26,909 nt of DNA from positions 1 through 26,909 of the forward strand of contig CALFHQ010000949.1 of assembly GCA_937876385.1 (NCBI GenBank), in the 5' to 3' direction. Made by a program: the position numbers and the translations under genes. This DNA is from an uncultured Pseudomonadota bacterium. Its GTDB lineage: Bacteria; Myxococcota_A; UBA9042; CAIXZC01. This document shows positions 15,392 through 23,626 of this stretch, piece by piece. The notes under the pieces were generated by a model. The model saw only the letters and a program-made list of their open reading frames with translations. It had not been told where the DNA came from and did no database searches. Position 1 is the first letter of the stretch. Every line of letters starts with the position of its first letter.

Positions 15392-16640
15392 GAAAGAAGG
15401 AAACAGCGGTGCACCAGCCCGCAGAGGGGTAGACATCCCTCTGGTGGTTGTGGGATGCGATTTTCGAAACGCTTCCACAACGTTTCGAGGGGAGTTGGTC
15501 TCCACTCCCGAAGAGCGAAAGCGCCTCCACGCCGCCATTTCCCGGGTTGACCCTGAGGCCGGATTCATGGCCTTGGAGACCTGCAACCGGGTGGAGTGGG
15601 TGGTCTCCACAGAGGAGCCCCACTGGATGGGGGAATTGCTTCAGGCTCAGATTTTGAAGCGATGGACGAAGGCATGGCCTGACTTGGACCTCCTTCCCAA
15701 AGTGGTGACCCTTCCGGGGAAGAAGGGAGCGGAGCACATCTTTCGCATGGTTTCTGGGATGGAGAGCCTCGCTGCCGGGGAAGCGGAGATTGCCGGCCAG
15801 TTCCAGAGGGCGTTGCAGCAGGCGATTGCCGAGCATACCACCTCTCGAATTCTAAACGGCATCGGGCGGTTCACCGGTGGCATGGCCAAGACCGCCCATC
15901 GCATTGGCTATCGCTCGGCCCACGCTCGGGGGATCCACGTCTTGGTGGCCCGGATGTTGAAAGAGGAGTTGGGACGAGAGAGTCGTGGTTCTGTTCTTGT
16001 GGCCGGAATGGGAGAGATTGGTCGCAAGTGTGCCGACTTCACAGAGGAGCTCCTTGAGCATCCGGTGGATCGGTTCAACCGCACCATTTCACCTCGCCAT
16101 TCGACGGTTTGGAAGCCGTTGGACGAAATGAAGATGGCCCTCTCAACGGCTCAGGCGCTGGTCATCGCAACCGGGGCTCAGCGGCCGGTGATTGACGCCA
16201 GTTGGCTCGAGGGGGTCGAGCGTGAGACCCCTCTGCGAGTCATCGATGTTGGCATTCCTCGCCAGGTATCGGATGAGTTTGCGGCCTCTCCGCTGGTCGA
16301 TTTCATCGACGTGGATGGGCTGGTATCGGTGGAAGTCGAGGGGAGTGCTTTGGACAAAGTTGAGCGACTGGAGCGGGAGATTTCCCTCCAGGTGGATCGC
16401 TTTCGGCGATTTTGCAGTGAACGGCACATGGTTCAGGTGCTTCGGTGTGTTCAAGAGAAGCGACTGGAGATGACCCAGGGGACGATCTGCCGGTTTGTTG
16501 CTGAGAATCTCGCCGAGACGCTGTCGGAATCGGATCAGACAAAGGTCATTACTGCCATGCGGCAGATGGTAAAAGATTACTCGAGCGACGTGTTCGAGTC
16601 CCTTCATTCAGCCCTCGAAGAATTCTGGAGTTCACAGTGA
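15384..16640 (+). CDS. hemA: Glutamyl-tRNA reductase
   Basis: 418 residues. It reduces glutamyl-tRNA to glutamate-1-semialdehyde with NADPH, the first committed step of the C5 route. The catalytic Cys lies in LETCNRVEW (C67); SLAAGEAEIAGQ matches the glutamate-recognition region; VLVAGMGEIGRK is the nucleotide-binding glycine loop; RVIDVGIPRQV and FIDVDGL follow as in the family. The N-terminal signature usually reading SHRTAPVxxRE is altered to CDFRNASTTFRGE, so it is a divergent member. GTG 15384 overlaps the hemY stop by eight bases with GAGG upstream; the first 16 or so residues are a short extension. Confidence 0.9.
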   Translation: MSKKEGNSGAPARRGVDIPLVVVGCDFRNASTTFRGELVSTPEERKRLHAAISRVDPEAGFMALETCNRVEWVVSTEEPHWMGELLQAQILKRWTKAWPDLDLLPKVVTLPGKKGAEHIFRMVSGMESLAAGEAEIAGQFQRALQQAIAEHTTSRILNGIGRFTGGMAKTAHRIGYRSAHARGIHVLVARMLKEELGRESRGSVLVAGMGEIGRKCADFTEELLEHPVDRFNRTISPRHSTVWKPLDEMKMALSTAQALVIATGAQRPVIDASWLEGVERETPLRVIDVGIPRQVSDEFAASPLVDFIDVDGLVSVEVEGSALDKVERLEREISLQVDRFRRFCSERHMVQVLRCVQEKRLEMTQGTICRFVAENLAETLSESDQTKVITAMRQMVKDYSSDVFESLHSALEEFWSSQ

Positions 16641-17578
16641 GTGAAGAACAGCGAACGTTGATTTTGGGAACCCGCGGCAGCGATCTGGCATTGTGGCAGG
16701 CGCGAACCGTGGCCTCGCACATGACCCACCTCGTGGAAGTGCGGGAGATTTCGACTTCCGGGGACCAGTTGCAGGACATCCCGCTGCAGGGAGGGACTCA
16801 GACCGGGTTCTTCACCAAGGAGATTGAGGACAGACTGCTGCACAAGGAGATCGACATTGCCGTCCACTCCTTGAAGGACCTCCCCACGGAGATTGTCGGC
16901 GGGTTGCGTATCTCGGCATGTCTTCCTCGGGCTCCCGTGCACGATTACCTTCTTGTGCACCCCGATTGGCATGATCCCAGCCGTCTGCTTCCTGTGAAGT
17001 CCGGCACCCGTATTGGTGCCGGCTCTCTGCGTCGCCAGGCGTTGATTCGGCTTTATGCCCCTGACACCTCTCCGGAGTTGATTCGGGGAAACGTCCCCAC
17101 CCGGGTGAACAAGTGCCGAACGCTTCAGTACGGGGCCATTGTCCTGGCTCGAGCTGGGGTGGAGCGATTGGGGCTCGACCTCTCCGGTTTGCACGTTTAT
17201 GAGTTGAATCCCCTTGTGTGGCTTCCGGCTCCCGGACAGGGTGCTGTGGCCATCCAGGTGCGGCAAGATGATGACGAGGCCCACAATGCGGCCCTCGTCG
17301 CCAATGATGCTGCCACGAAAGAGGCAGTGGACCTGGAGCGTGCCCTTCTGGCCCAGTTTGAGGGTGGTTGCCACACGGCTTTTGGCGCCCATGCCATCCG
17401 GGAAGGGGAACAATGGAAACTTCTCATCGGGATGGATCGAGGGGAGAAGGGGTGGGGGCAGCGGAGCTACGTCGGTTCCTTTGAGGAGTTGTCGCTGCTG
17501 GGACCTGCTCAGCTTCCGTCCTTTGAGGCACCTGAAGTCACTCGTCAGGAGGATCTATGTCGCCCCGTTCGACCATAG
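16637..17578 (+). CDS. hemC: Porphobilinogen deaminase (hydroxymethylbilane synthase)
   Basis: 313 residues, usual length. It links four porphobilinogen units into hydroxymethylbilane. The start region LILGTRGSDLALWQ, HSLKDLPT with catalytic Asp82, GTRIGAGSLRR, RGNVPTRVNK and the cofactor-bearing Cys245 in FEGGCHTAFGA are present. A GTG start overlaps the hemA TGA by four bases, and its 3' end overlaps hemD by 22 bases. Confidence 0.96.
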   Translation: MSEEQRTLILGTRGSDLALWQARTVASHMTHLVEVREISTSGDQLQDIPLQGGTQTGFFTKEIEDRLLHKEIDIAVHSLKDLPTEIVGGLRISACLPRAPVHDYLLVHPDWHDPSRLLPVKSGTRIGAGSLRRQALIRLYAPDTSPELIRGNVPTRVNKCRTLQYGAIVLARAGVERLGLDLSGLHVYELNPLVWLPAPGQGAVAIQVRQDDDEAHNAALVANDAATKEAVDLERALLAQFEGGCHTAFGAHAIREGEQWKLLIGMDRGEKGWGQRSYVGSFEELSLLGPAQLPSFEAPEVTRQEDLCRPVRP

Positions 17579-18297
17579 TGTTGACCCGGGAATCGGCGGA
17601 CAATGCTCCTCTGAGGCGTCGATTGGAACGCCATGGATTGGTCGTGGACGAGTGTCCTTGTGTCGCCACCCGATTGTTCCCCTATTCCGGGGAACCCCTG
17701 GATGGAGGGGCGGTGCTGGAAGATTTTGAGGTCGTGGCTTTTTCCAGCCGTCGAGGGGTGAAGGGGGTTGCTACCCAGGCCTCTCGTTTGGCCACCGTTT
17801 CGTTGTTGGCAGCGGTGGGTCCGGGGACGGCTCGTGCTGTGGAGCGTCTGGTTGGGCGGTCTCCTGACATGGTACCCCCCGAAGGAACCGGGGAAGCCAT
17901 GGCGGGACTGATTCTCGATCGTCTTCCTGAAGGAGGGCGAGTTCTGCTGGTTCGAGGGCGTGAGTCCACCGGGGCTTTTCAAAAGAAGTTGGGTGAGGGG
18001 GAGAATCTCCAGCTCACCGAGTTGATCGTTTATGAGAATTTCGAGCCGGACATCGCGGCGGTGCACCCTGAAGGTTGGGTGATCGTCTTGTTTGCGAGCC
18101 CATCGGCCGTTCGGCGTTTTTTCCATTCGAATCCCCATCTACTGAGTCGCAGCACGGCGGTGGCCATTGGGCCCACCACAAAGGCAGCGCTGGAAGTGGC
18201 TGGACATTCAGAAATCGTACTGGCCGGCGGCATGACCGAGGAGCATCTCTTCCAGGCGCTGGTTCATGAATCGGGAGGTAGAACCCATGAACAATGA
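17557..18297 (+). CDS. hemD: Uroporphyrinogen-III synthase
   Basis: 246 residues. It closes hydroxymethylbilane to uroporphyrinogen III with inversion of ring D. The family is poorly conserved, but the TIVLTRESADNAPLRRRLE start, VVAFSSRRGVKGV, LLAAVGPGTARAV and the late FASPSAVRRFF / VAIGPTTKAALE motifs are characteristic, and hemC precedes it as is common. The ATG has GGAGG four bases upstream inside hemC. Its stop lies 11 bases inside hemL. Confidence 0.92.
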   Translation: MSPRSTIVLTRESADNAPLRRRLERHGLVVDECPCVATRLFPYSGEPLDGGAVLEDFEVVAFSSRRGVKGVATQASRLATVSLLAAVGPGTARAVERLVGRSPDMVPPEGTGEAMAGLILDRLPEGGRVLLVRGRESTGAFQKKLGEGENLQLTELIVYENFEPDIAAVHPEGWVIVLFASPSAVRRFFHSNPHLLSRSTAVAIGPTTKAALEVAGHSEIVLAGGMTEEHLFQALVHESGGRTHEQ

Positions 18298-19570
18298 GAA
18301 ATCAAAGGCACTGTTTGCAAAGGCTGCGGCGACCATCCCCGGAGGGGTCAACAGTCCAGTGAGGGCCTTTCGGACCGTTGGGGGCACCCCGGTTTATTTC
18401 GAGAAAGCCCAGGGGAGTCGATTTCTGGATGCGGACGGAAATCAGTTCATTGATTTCTGCAACTCGTGGGGACCGCTGATTTTGGGGCATGGGCATCCGG
18501 CCGTGATTGAGGCTGTCCACGCCGCGGTGGACAAAGGACTGTCCTTTGGTGCATGCCACGAGGGTGAAGTAGAGTTTGCTTCCACGGTGCTCGAGGCCTT
18601 TCCGGAGTACGACAAGGTTCGAGCAATGAACTCAGGGACGGAGGCGGTGATGTCCGCCCTTCGTGTCGCTCGAGGGTTCACGGGAAAAGACAAGATTCTG
18701 AAGTTTGACGGGGGCTATCACGGCCACTTCGACGGATTGCTGGTGAAGGCTGGTTCGGGCTTGGCCACTTTTGCGATGTCGGATTCCCAAGGGGTTCCCG
18801 AGGACATCGCTCGGACCACACTGGTTGCCAAGCTGGACGACGAGGCTTCTGTGACTGCGCTGTTTGAGGCTCATGGAGACGACATTGCGGCCGTTGTCAT
18901 CGAGCCCATGCCGGCCAACAACGGGCTTCTTGTCCAGCGCAAAGAGTTTTTGGAATTCCTCCGGGACATTACGACTCGGCACAACTCGTTGCTCATCTTT
19001 GACGAGGTCATCTCGGGATTTCGACTGAAGTTTGGTGGGTACGGTCAGATGCTGGGGATTCGACCTGACCTGGTCACTTTGGGCAAGATCATCGGTGGCG
19101 GGTTGCCCGTCGGTGCGATGGTGGGCCCGGCGAATATCATGGATGTTCTTTCTCCCGTGGGACCTGTCTATCAGGCCGGCACGTTGAGTGGGAATCCCAT
19201 CTCGTTGGCGGCTGGGGTGGCCACCATGAAGGTTCTTCGAGACGAGAATCCGTACCCTGCGCTTCAGGCCATGGGAGAGTACTTTGCCCAGAAGTTGAAG
19301 GAGAGCACCTCTTCGACCTGGGCTCGTGTGGTGACCATGGGTTCGGTGATGTGGATGGTTCTGGATGACATCGAGTTCCCTCGTTCCCCTGCCGGAATCA
19401 CCCCCAACGTCACCCGCCGCTTCAATGAGATGTATTGGAAACTGATGAATCGCGGGTTCTATCTTCCGCCATCCGGTGTGGAGGTGTTGTTCCTCAGCAT
19501 GGCCCACACGAAGGAAGATGTCGCCGCGTTGGCAGCGGCTGTGGGTGAGGAACTGGATACCCTGCAATGA
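18287..19570 (+). CDS. hemL: Glutamate-1-semialdehyde 2,1-aminomutase
   Basis: 427 residues. This PLP enzyme turns glutamate-1-semialdehyde into 5-aminolevulinate, second step of the C5 route. PGGVNSPVRAFRTVGG, MNSGTEAVMSALRVARG, DEVISGFR and the cofactor lysine in TLGKIIGGGLPVGA (K267) are diagnostic. ATG 18287 has GGGAGG eight bases upstream; an ATG at 18266 does not. The last codons overlap the histidine kinase start as ATGA. Confidence 0.97.
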   Translation: MNNEKSKALFAKAAATIPGGVNSPVRAFRTVGGTPVYFEKAQGSRFLDADGNQFIDFCNSWGPLILGHGHPAVIEAVHAAVDKGLSFGACHEGEVEFASTVLEAFPEYDKVRAMNSGTEAVMSALRVARGFTGKDKILKFDGGYHGHFDGLLVKAGSGLATFAMSDSQGVPEDIARTTLVAKLDDEASVTALFEAHGDDIAAVVIEPMPANNGLLVQRKEFLEFLRDITTRHNSLLIFDEVISGFRLKFGGYGQMLGIRPDLVTLGKIIGGGLPVGAMVGPANIMDVLSPVGPVYQAGTLSGNPISLAAGVATMKVLRDENPYPALQAMGEYFAQKLKESTSSTWARVVTMGSVMWMVLDDIEFPRSPAGITPNVTRRFNEMYWKLMNRGFYLPPSGVEVLFLSMAHTKEDVAALAAAVGEELDTLQ

Positions 19571-20775
19571 GGGCGCTGCGGGGCATACGGGAGCGATTGG
19601 GGGCGACCCTGGGGTGGACGTGGACCCATCGACACCATGTGCTCTTTGGGGGCTCTCTGTTCTTCTTGACCCTGCTTATGGCATGGTGGACCTTGTTTCT
19701 CAAGGAGTCGGTGGACCGAGAGCGGGCCGACTCTCAGCAGATCTTGCAGCTACGAATCGAGAATTACGCATCGGTGCTGGGCCACCAGTTGGTTCCACCC
19801 CAGCCTGATGTATTGGATTCGGAAAAGAACATTTCCTTGCTGGCTTGTCCCGATCCCCCCGACCCATTTACTGTCCAGCTTTCTCCGCATCATCCGACGT
19901 GGTGTCTGACTCCGTCTGAGTTGTCGATATCCAGCATGGATCGCCAATATCGGCTGCGCAACGCCATGGTTTTCGGGGAAGGAGCGTTGAGTTTTCTCCT
20001 GATCCTGGTGACGGGGTTGATGTTGTATCGTCTTCTGGATGCCGAGAAGAGGGCCAGCCAGGAGCTTCAGGAGATTTGGAGTCGAGTCACCCACGAGATA
20101 AAGACTCCCATTACGGGTATCAAGGCTCTGTTGCAGACCTTGGAGAAGCAGGAGTTGAGTCCCGACGAGCTGCGTCCCTTGCTGAAGCTCGGGATGCGGG
20201 AAGTGGAGCGCCAGGAGAAGCTGGCCGAGAATCTGCTCATCGGGCAGCGTCTGGCCCGGGGCTTCTACCAGCTTCAGACCAGCCGATTGGAGTTGGTTGC
20301 CTTTTTGAGGAATTATCTGGAGCATCAAGTCATTAGGATTCCCCGTGAGCAGGTGTCGTCGAATGTTGGCGGATTTGAGACGCTGTTGGTCCAGGCAGAC
20401 CCCAATGCGCTTCGAGTGATTCTGGACAACCTGGTCGAAAACTCAGTGAAGTACTCGGACAAGAAGCTCTTGTTGCAGGTCTTCATTGAGGAATTGGACG
20501 GGGCTGTTATGATTCATCTGAAGGACAACGGCCCGGGCTTTGAGCCGTCCCAGTCTCGCAAGGTGTTTGATGCCTACAAGCGTCTCTCTGCGGAACTGCC
20601 TAAGGGGAAGCAGGGGACCGGGATGGGACTCCACATTTCCCGTCGTCTGGCGGTGGAGATGGGGGGAGAGCTCACTGCGGAGAGTGCAGGAGTGGGCTTT
20701 GGTGCCACCTTCACGTTGACGTTGAGGGTAGCAAGAAGTGACCCTGGTGGTTCGTCGGACAAGGAGAAGAAGTGA
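19567..20775 (+). CDS. Membrane sensor histidine kinase embedded in the heme operon
   Basis: 402 residues. One membrane helix (about 25-45), a periplasmic part (about 46-134), a second helix (about 137-156), then HisKA and HATPase domains: phospho-accepting His176 in VTHEIKTP, N box LDNLVENSVKYS, DNGPGF and GTGMGLHISRRLA. The small sensor part contains Cys94-Pro95, His108-His109 and Cys113. No known sensor domain is recognised. Translational coupling to hemL (ATGA) and to the receiver downstream (TGATG) argues that it is made with the pathway. Sensing heme, a porphyrin, redox state or oxygen is plausible but unproven. Confidence 0.92.
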   Translation: MRALRGIRERLGATLGWTWTHRHHVLFGGSLFFLTLLMAWWTLFLKESVDRERADSQQILQLRIENYASVLGHQLVPPQPDVLDSEKNISLLACPDPPDPFTVQLSPHHPTWCLTPSELSISSMDRQYRLRNAMVFGEGALSFLLILVTGLMLYRLLDAEKRASQELQEIWSRVTHEIKTPITGIKALLQTLEKQELSPDELRPLLKLGMREVERQEKLAENLLIGQRLARGFYQLQTSRLELVAFLRNYLEHQVIRIPREQVSSNVGGFETLLVQADPNALRVILDNLVENSVKYSDKKLLLQVFIEELDGAVMIHLKDNGPGFEPSQSRKVFDAYKRLSAELPKGKQGTGMGLHISRRLAVEMGGELTAESAGVGFGATFTLTLRVARSDPGGSSDKEKK

Positions 20776-21140
20776 TGGCAGTTGTGATGTTGGTGGAGGA
20801 TGAGGAGCTGATTTCCACGATGGTGGAGATCAACTTGAAGCGGGAAGGTTTCGATGTGGTCTCGTTTGGCGCGTCGGAGCCGGCTTTGGAGTACCTCGAG
20901 ACGGGGTCTTGCGATGTAATCTTGCTGGATATCATGTTGCCGGGGATGAACGGTCCCGAGGCATTGAAAGAGATTCGAGGGCGTGGAATCACCACTCCGG
21001 TGTTGATGTTGACTGCGCGTCACGACCTTGATTTGAAAGTCGGAACCCTCGAAAGTGGGGCCGACGACTATCTGACCAAGCCCTTTGACATGGATGAATT
21101 GCTGGCCCGCATCCGAGTTCTCCTCCGTCGAAAAGACTGA
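20775..21140 (+). CDS. Receiver-only response regulator
   Basis: 121 residues comprising just a CheY-like receiver: acidic pocket E9/D10, phospho-accepting Asp52 in LLDIMLPG, Thr80 in MLTAR and Lys102 in YLTKPFD. It ends at RVLLRRKD, where OmpR-type regulators would enter the linker to a DNA-binding domain; no such domain continues in any frame before hemB. It is therefore either a true single-domain regulator acting through protein contacts, or a truncated OmpR-type protein. ATG 20775 overlaps the kinase stop and has GGAG eight bases upstream. Confidence 0.92.
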   Translation: MAVVMLVEDEELISTMVEINLKREGFDVVSFGASEPALEYLETGSCDVILLDIMLPGMNGPEALKEIRGRGITTPVLMLTARHDLDLKVGTLESGADDYLTKPFDMDELLARIRVLLRRKD

Positions 21141-21200
21141 GATGGGCGTTAGCGGGTCCGACTGATTAGACCCAGGAAAAGAACCGAAGGAGGAAGACCA

Positions 21201-22169
21201 ATGTTCCCGACAACTCGCATGAGAAGATTGAGAGAGCACTCGGTAGTGAGAGACATGGTGCGGGAGACCCGCATCTCGGTTGATGGCCTCGTGGCCCCGC
21301 TGTTTGTGGTGGAGGGAGCAACTGCCAGGGAGGAGATTCGCTCCATGCCGGGGCAGTATCGTCACACGCTGGCCAGCTTGGTGGACCATTGCAAGATGTT
21401 GTGGGACCTGGGTGTGAAGTCAGTAATCCTCTTTGGGATTCCCGAGGTCAAGGATGCTGTTGGGACGGGTGCTTACGCTGCCGACGGGATTGTTCAAAAG
21501 GCAATGACGGCCATAAAGAAGGCGGTTCCCCAGTTGCTGGTCATCGGGGACGTCTGCATGTGCGAGTACACTTCTCATGGTCACTGCGGAATCATCGAAG
21601 GGGAGCGACTGTTGAACGACCCCACGTTGGATCTTCTCGTGAAGACGGCGGTGTCTCAGGTGGAAGCCGGTGCTGACATGATCGCTCCGTCGGACATGAT
21701 GGACGGTCGTATCGGCGCGATTCGAGAGGGGCTGGACGACAAGGGCTTCACCCATATTCCCATCATGAGTTACGCAGCGAAGTTCGCTTCGGCATACTAC
21801 GGTCCTTTCCGTGATGCGGCGGACAGCGCTCCCGCCTTTGGCGATCGCAGCAGCTACCAGATGGACCCGGCTTGCATCAACCAGGCCTTGATGGAAGTCG
21901 AATTGGATATTGAAGAGGGTGCTGACATCGTCATGGTGAAGCCGGCACTTCCCTATTTGGACGTCATTCGTGCGGTTCGGGAAACCACCTTGAAGCCTGT
22001 GGCGGCCTACAACGTCAGCGGCGAATTCGCCATGATCAAGGCGGCGGCAGCAAACGGTTGGATCGATGAAAAGCGGGTTGCCTTGGAGACCCTTCTCTCC
22101 ATCACCCGAGCCGGCGCCAGCATCATCTTGACTTACTATGCTGAAGACGCTGCCCGCTGGTTGAAGTAG
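21201..22169 (+). CDS. hemB: Delta-aminolevulinic acid dehydratase (porphobilinogen synthase)
   Basis: 322 residues. It condenses two 5-aminolevulinate to porphobilinogen. The zinc cysteines Cys119, Cys121 and Cys129 are in DVCMCEYTSHGHCG, marking the Zn-dependent class. The two active-site lysines are Lys194 (SYAAKFASAYYGPF) and Lys247 (MVKPALPYLD). GGAGG precedes the ATG. It lies 60 bases after the response regulator, with no obvious terminator between, so it probably ends the operon. Confidence 0.97.
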   Translation: MFPTTRMRRLREHSVVRDMVRETRISVDGLVAPLFVVEGATAREEIRSMPGQYRHTLASLVDHCKMLWDLGVKSVILFGIPEVKDAVGTGAYAADGIVQKAMTAIKKAVPQLLVIGDVCMCEYTSHGHCGIIEGERLLNDPTLDLLVKTAVSQVEAGADMIAPSDMMDGRIGAIREGLDDKGFTHIPIMSYAAKFASAYYGPFRDAADSAPAFGDRSSYQMDPACINQALMEVELDIEEGADIVMVKPALPYLDVIRAVRETTLKPVAAYNVSGEFAMIKAAAANGWIDEKRVALETLLSITRAGASIILTYYAEDAARWLK

Positions 22170-22217
22170 CAGTCTCCCGACCCCGCCCCCTGTTTGTTTC
22201 CTCCTGAAGATGTGTTT

Positions 22218-22317
22218 TTGGCCCGACTGCATGCTGCGGCCTGCGCCCTGGTAGCACCTTTTGGTTGATTGGCCCGACTGCATGCTGCGGCCTGCGCCCT
22301 GGTAGCACCTTTTGGTT
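22218..22317. repeat. Tandem 49-bp repeat, period 51 bp
   Basis: Two identical 49-bp copies, 22218-22266 and 22269-22317, are separated by GA. Each begins TTGGCCCGACTGCATGC and ends GTAGCACCTTTTGGTT. They lie between hemB and the esterase-like lipoprotein, in no convincing gene. A short minus-strand frame running through them would encode a repeated alanine-rich peptide, but it has no supporting start. Function unknown. Confidence 0.95.
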
Positions 22318-22329
22318 TGACCAATCCTC

Positions 22330-22367
22330 TTGACCCGCCCTCCGCTTGATGTTCTACTGAATAGAAC
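22330..22367 (+). promoter_or_regulatory. Promoter with overlapping palindrome upstream of the esterase-like lipoprotein
   Basis: TTGACC (22330-22335), 17 bp, then TCTACT (22353-22358) form a moderate sigma70-like promoter. A perfect palindrome with 6-bp arms, GTTCTA-CTGAA-TAGAAC (22351-22367), covers the -10 and start region, the typical place for a repressor site. The leader to the ATG at 22446 is about 80 bases. The regulator is not identified. Confidence 0.5.
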
Positions 22368-22445
22368 CTGGAATCTGTCTCAAGACCTGGGCTTGACTCT
22401 CGGACCATCCCGAGGTGTGAGCCGGCACTCAAAAGGAAGGTTGAA

Positions 22446-23576
22446 ATGAAACCGATGCTCTCTCGATGGACTCTGCTTTTTGTTGTTGTTGGAATGGTCT
22501 CGTTTGGCTGCGGCGGGGGGGATTCGGACGGGGACAGTCAGACCGGACAAGATGTCACTGTGGCCGATGTCGCAGATGAGGACTTCTCGTCTGTGGCGGA
22601 CGTGGAAGATCCCGGTGTGGATGTTTTGGAGAAGGATGTCCTGGACCAGGACCTGTCACCAGCGGATCTCGTGGCGGAGGAGTTGGTCGAGGAGTTGGTC
22701 GAGGATGTCGGTTCGGCCGCAGCGGTTCCCTTCGTTTGCAACAATAGCTTGGTCGCCGAAGGGTGGAACGAGGGATGGAGCATTGCTGGAAAGACTCGGA
22801 AGTTCTTCGCCAAATTGCCCACCAATACGGAAGGACCCATTGGGGTCGTTTTTGTCTATCACGGGTTGGGTGACTCGGTGAACAACTTCAAGATGTTCTT
22901 CAACGCCGATCCAAATGCAGACCCGGACTTTCCGTTGGCCATCATCTATCCCCAGTCGATGGCCTTGATGCCTTTTGGTGGCGGTGATTCGGGAATCGAA
23001 TGGTCGGTATTCAAGAACCAGCCGGGGGACAACAACCCCGACGCTGAGATGTTTGAAGCGATGCTGGGTTGCCTCAATGAAACCATCGAAGTGGACACAA
23101 ACCGAATCTTCGCCTTTGGGTTCAGTGCCGGTGCCATCATGACGAACATGCTTCACTCCCGCTATCCTGACCTGGTCTCAGCAGTGGTCAGCATGTCCGG
23201 GGCCTGGTTCAACGATTCCTTCACCATGGCGGGAGTCAACACCATGGGAATGGCAACTCTTAATTGGGAGGACATTTCCTATGACGAAGCTGGAACTGTG
23301 CTGATGACACATGGTGGGGCGACGGATACCTACGGAATGATGGGAATCGAAGTCATCAACTTCGAGCAGTCGGCCCAGTACGCTATTCCTTTCCTGAAAG
23401 ACGCCGGGCGCACCGTCATCGACTGCGTTCACAACAACGGTCACACGAACCACCCTGGCGTCCCCACATCGACCATCATCCACTTCTTCATGGACCACTC
23501 CTCAGGCGCCGTCTCTCCCTACGCCGCAGAGGGCAAACTTCCCCAGTGGTACGATAATTCCTGCTCGTTGAAGTAA
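22446..23576 (+). CDS. Lipoprotein alpha/beta hydrolase, PHB depolymerase / feruloyl esterase-like
   Basis: 376 residues. Lipobox SFGC (Cys22) follows a signal peptide. An acidic Asp/Val/Glu-rich linker (about 26-90) with repeated EELVEELVED leads into a hydrolase domain: VFVYHGLGD (oxyanion region, 137-144), nucleophile Ser227 in GFSAGA, probable Asp294 and His333 in NNGHTNHPG. Secreted PHB depolymerase- and feruloyl esterase-like (LpqC) hydrolases share this order. Substrate is unknown. GGAAGG precedes the ATG. Linkers of this style are typical of Myxococcota/Bradymonadota lipoproteins, an inference that helps place the organism. Confidence 0.82.
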   Translation: MKPMLSRWTLLFVVVGMVSFGCGGGDSDGDSQTGQDVTVADVADEDFSSVADVEDPGVDVLEKDVLDQDLSPADLVAEELVEELVEDVGSAAAVPFVCNNSLVAEGWNEGWSIAGKTRKFFAKLPTNTEGPIGVVFVYHGLGDSVNNFKMFFNADPNADPDFPLAIIYPQSMALMPFGGGDSGIEWSVFKNQPGDNNPDAEMFEAMLGCLNETIEVDTNRIFAFGFSAGAIMTNMLHSRYPDLVSAVVSMSGAWFNDSFTMAGVNTMGMATLNWEDISYDEAGTVLMTHGGATDTYGMMGIEVINFEQSAQYAIPFLKDAGRTVIDCVHNNGHTNHPGVPTSTIIHFFMDHSSGAVSPYAAEGKLPQWYDNSCSLK

Positions 23577-23592
23577 GATGGAAGGCTCCGGC

Positions 23593-23618
23593 TGAGCGTC
23601 ATTGTTGATTGACACTCA
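23593..23618. terminator. Possible bidirectional hairpin between converging genes
   Basis: TGAGCGTCA (23593-23601) pairs with TGACACTCA (23610-23618) with one mismatch and an 8-base loop, between the esterase-like gene and glnA. There is no T tract on the rightward side, so function as a terminator is uncertain. Confidence 0.35.
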
Positions 23619-23626
23619 AACCGGGC

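Noticed and set aside
20775..21200. Frameshifted DNA-binding domain after the receiver
   Set aside because: Only 60 bases separate it from hemB and no frame encodes a winged helix.
22218..22317. CRISPR-like array
   Set aside because: Only two copies with a 2-bp spacer and no cas genes; it is a simple tandem duplication.
22136..22432. Short minus-strand frame across the 51-bp repeats giving a repeated alanine-rich peptide
   Set aside because: No ribosome site or conserved feature, and it overlaps the hemB end; the repeats look intergenic.
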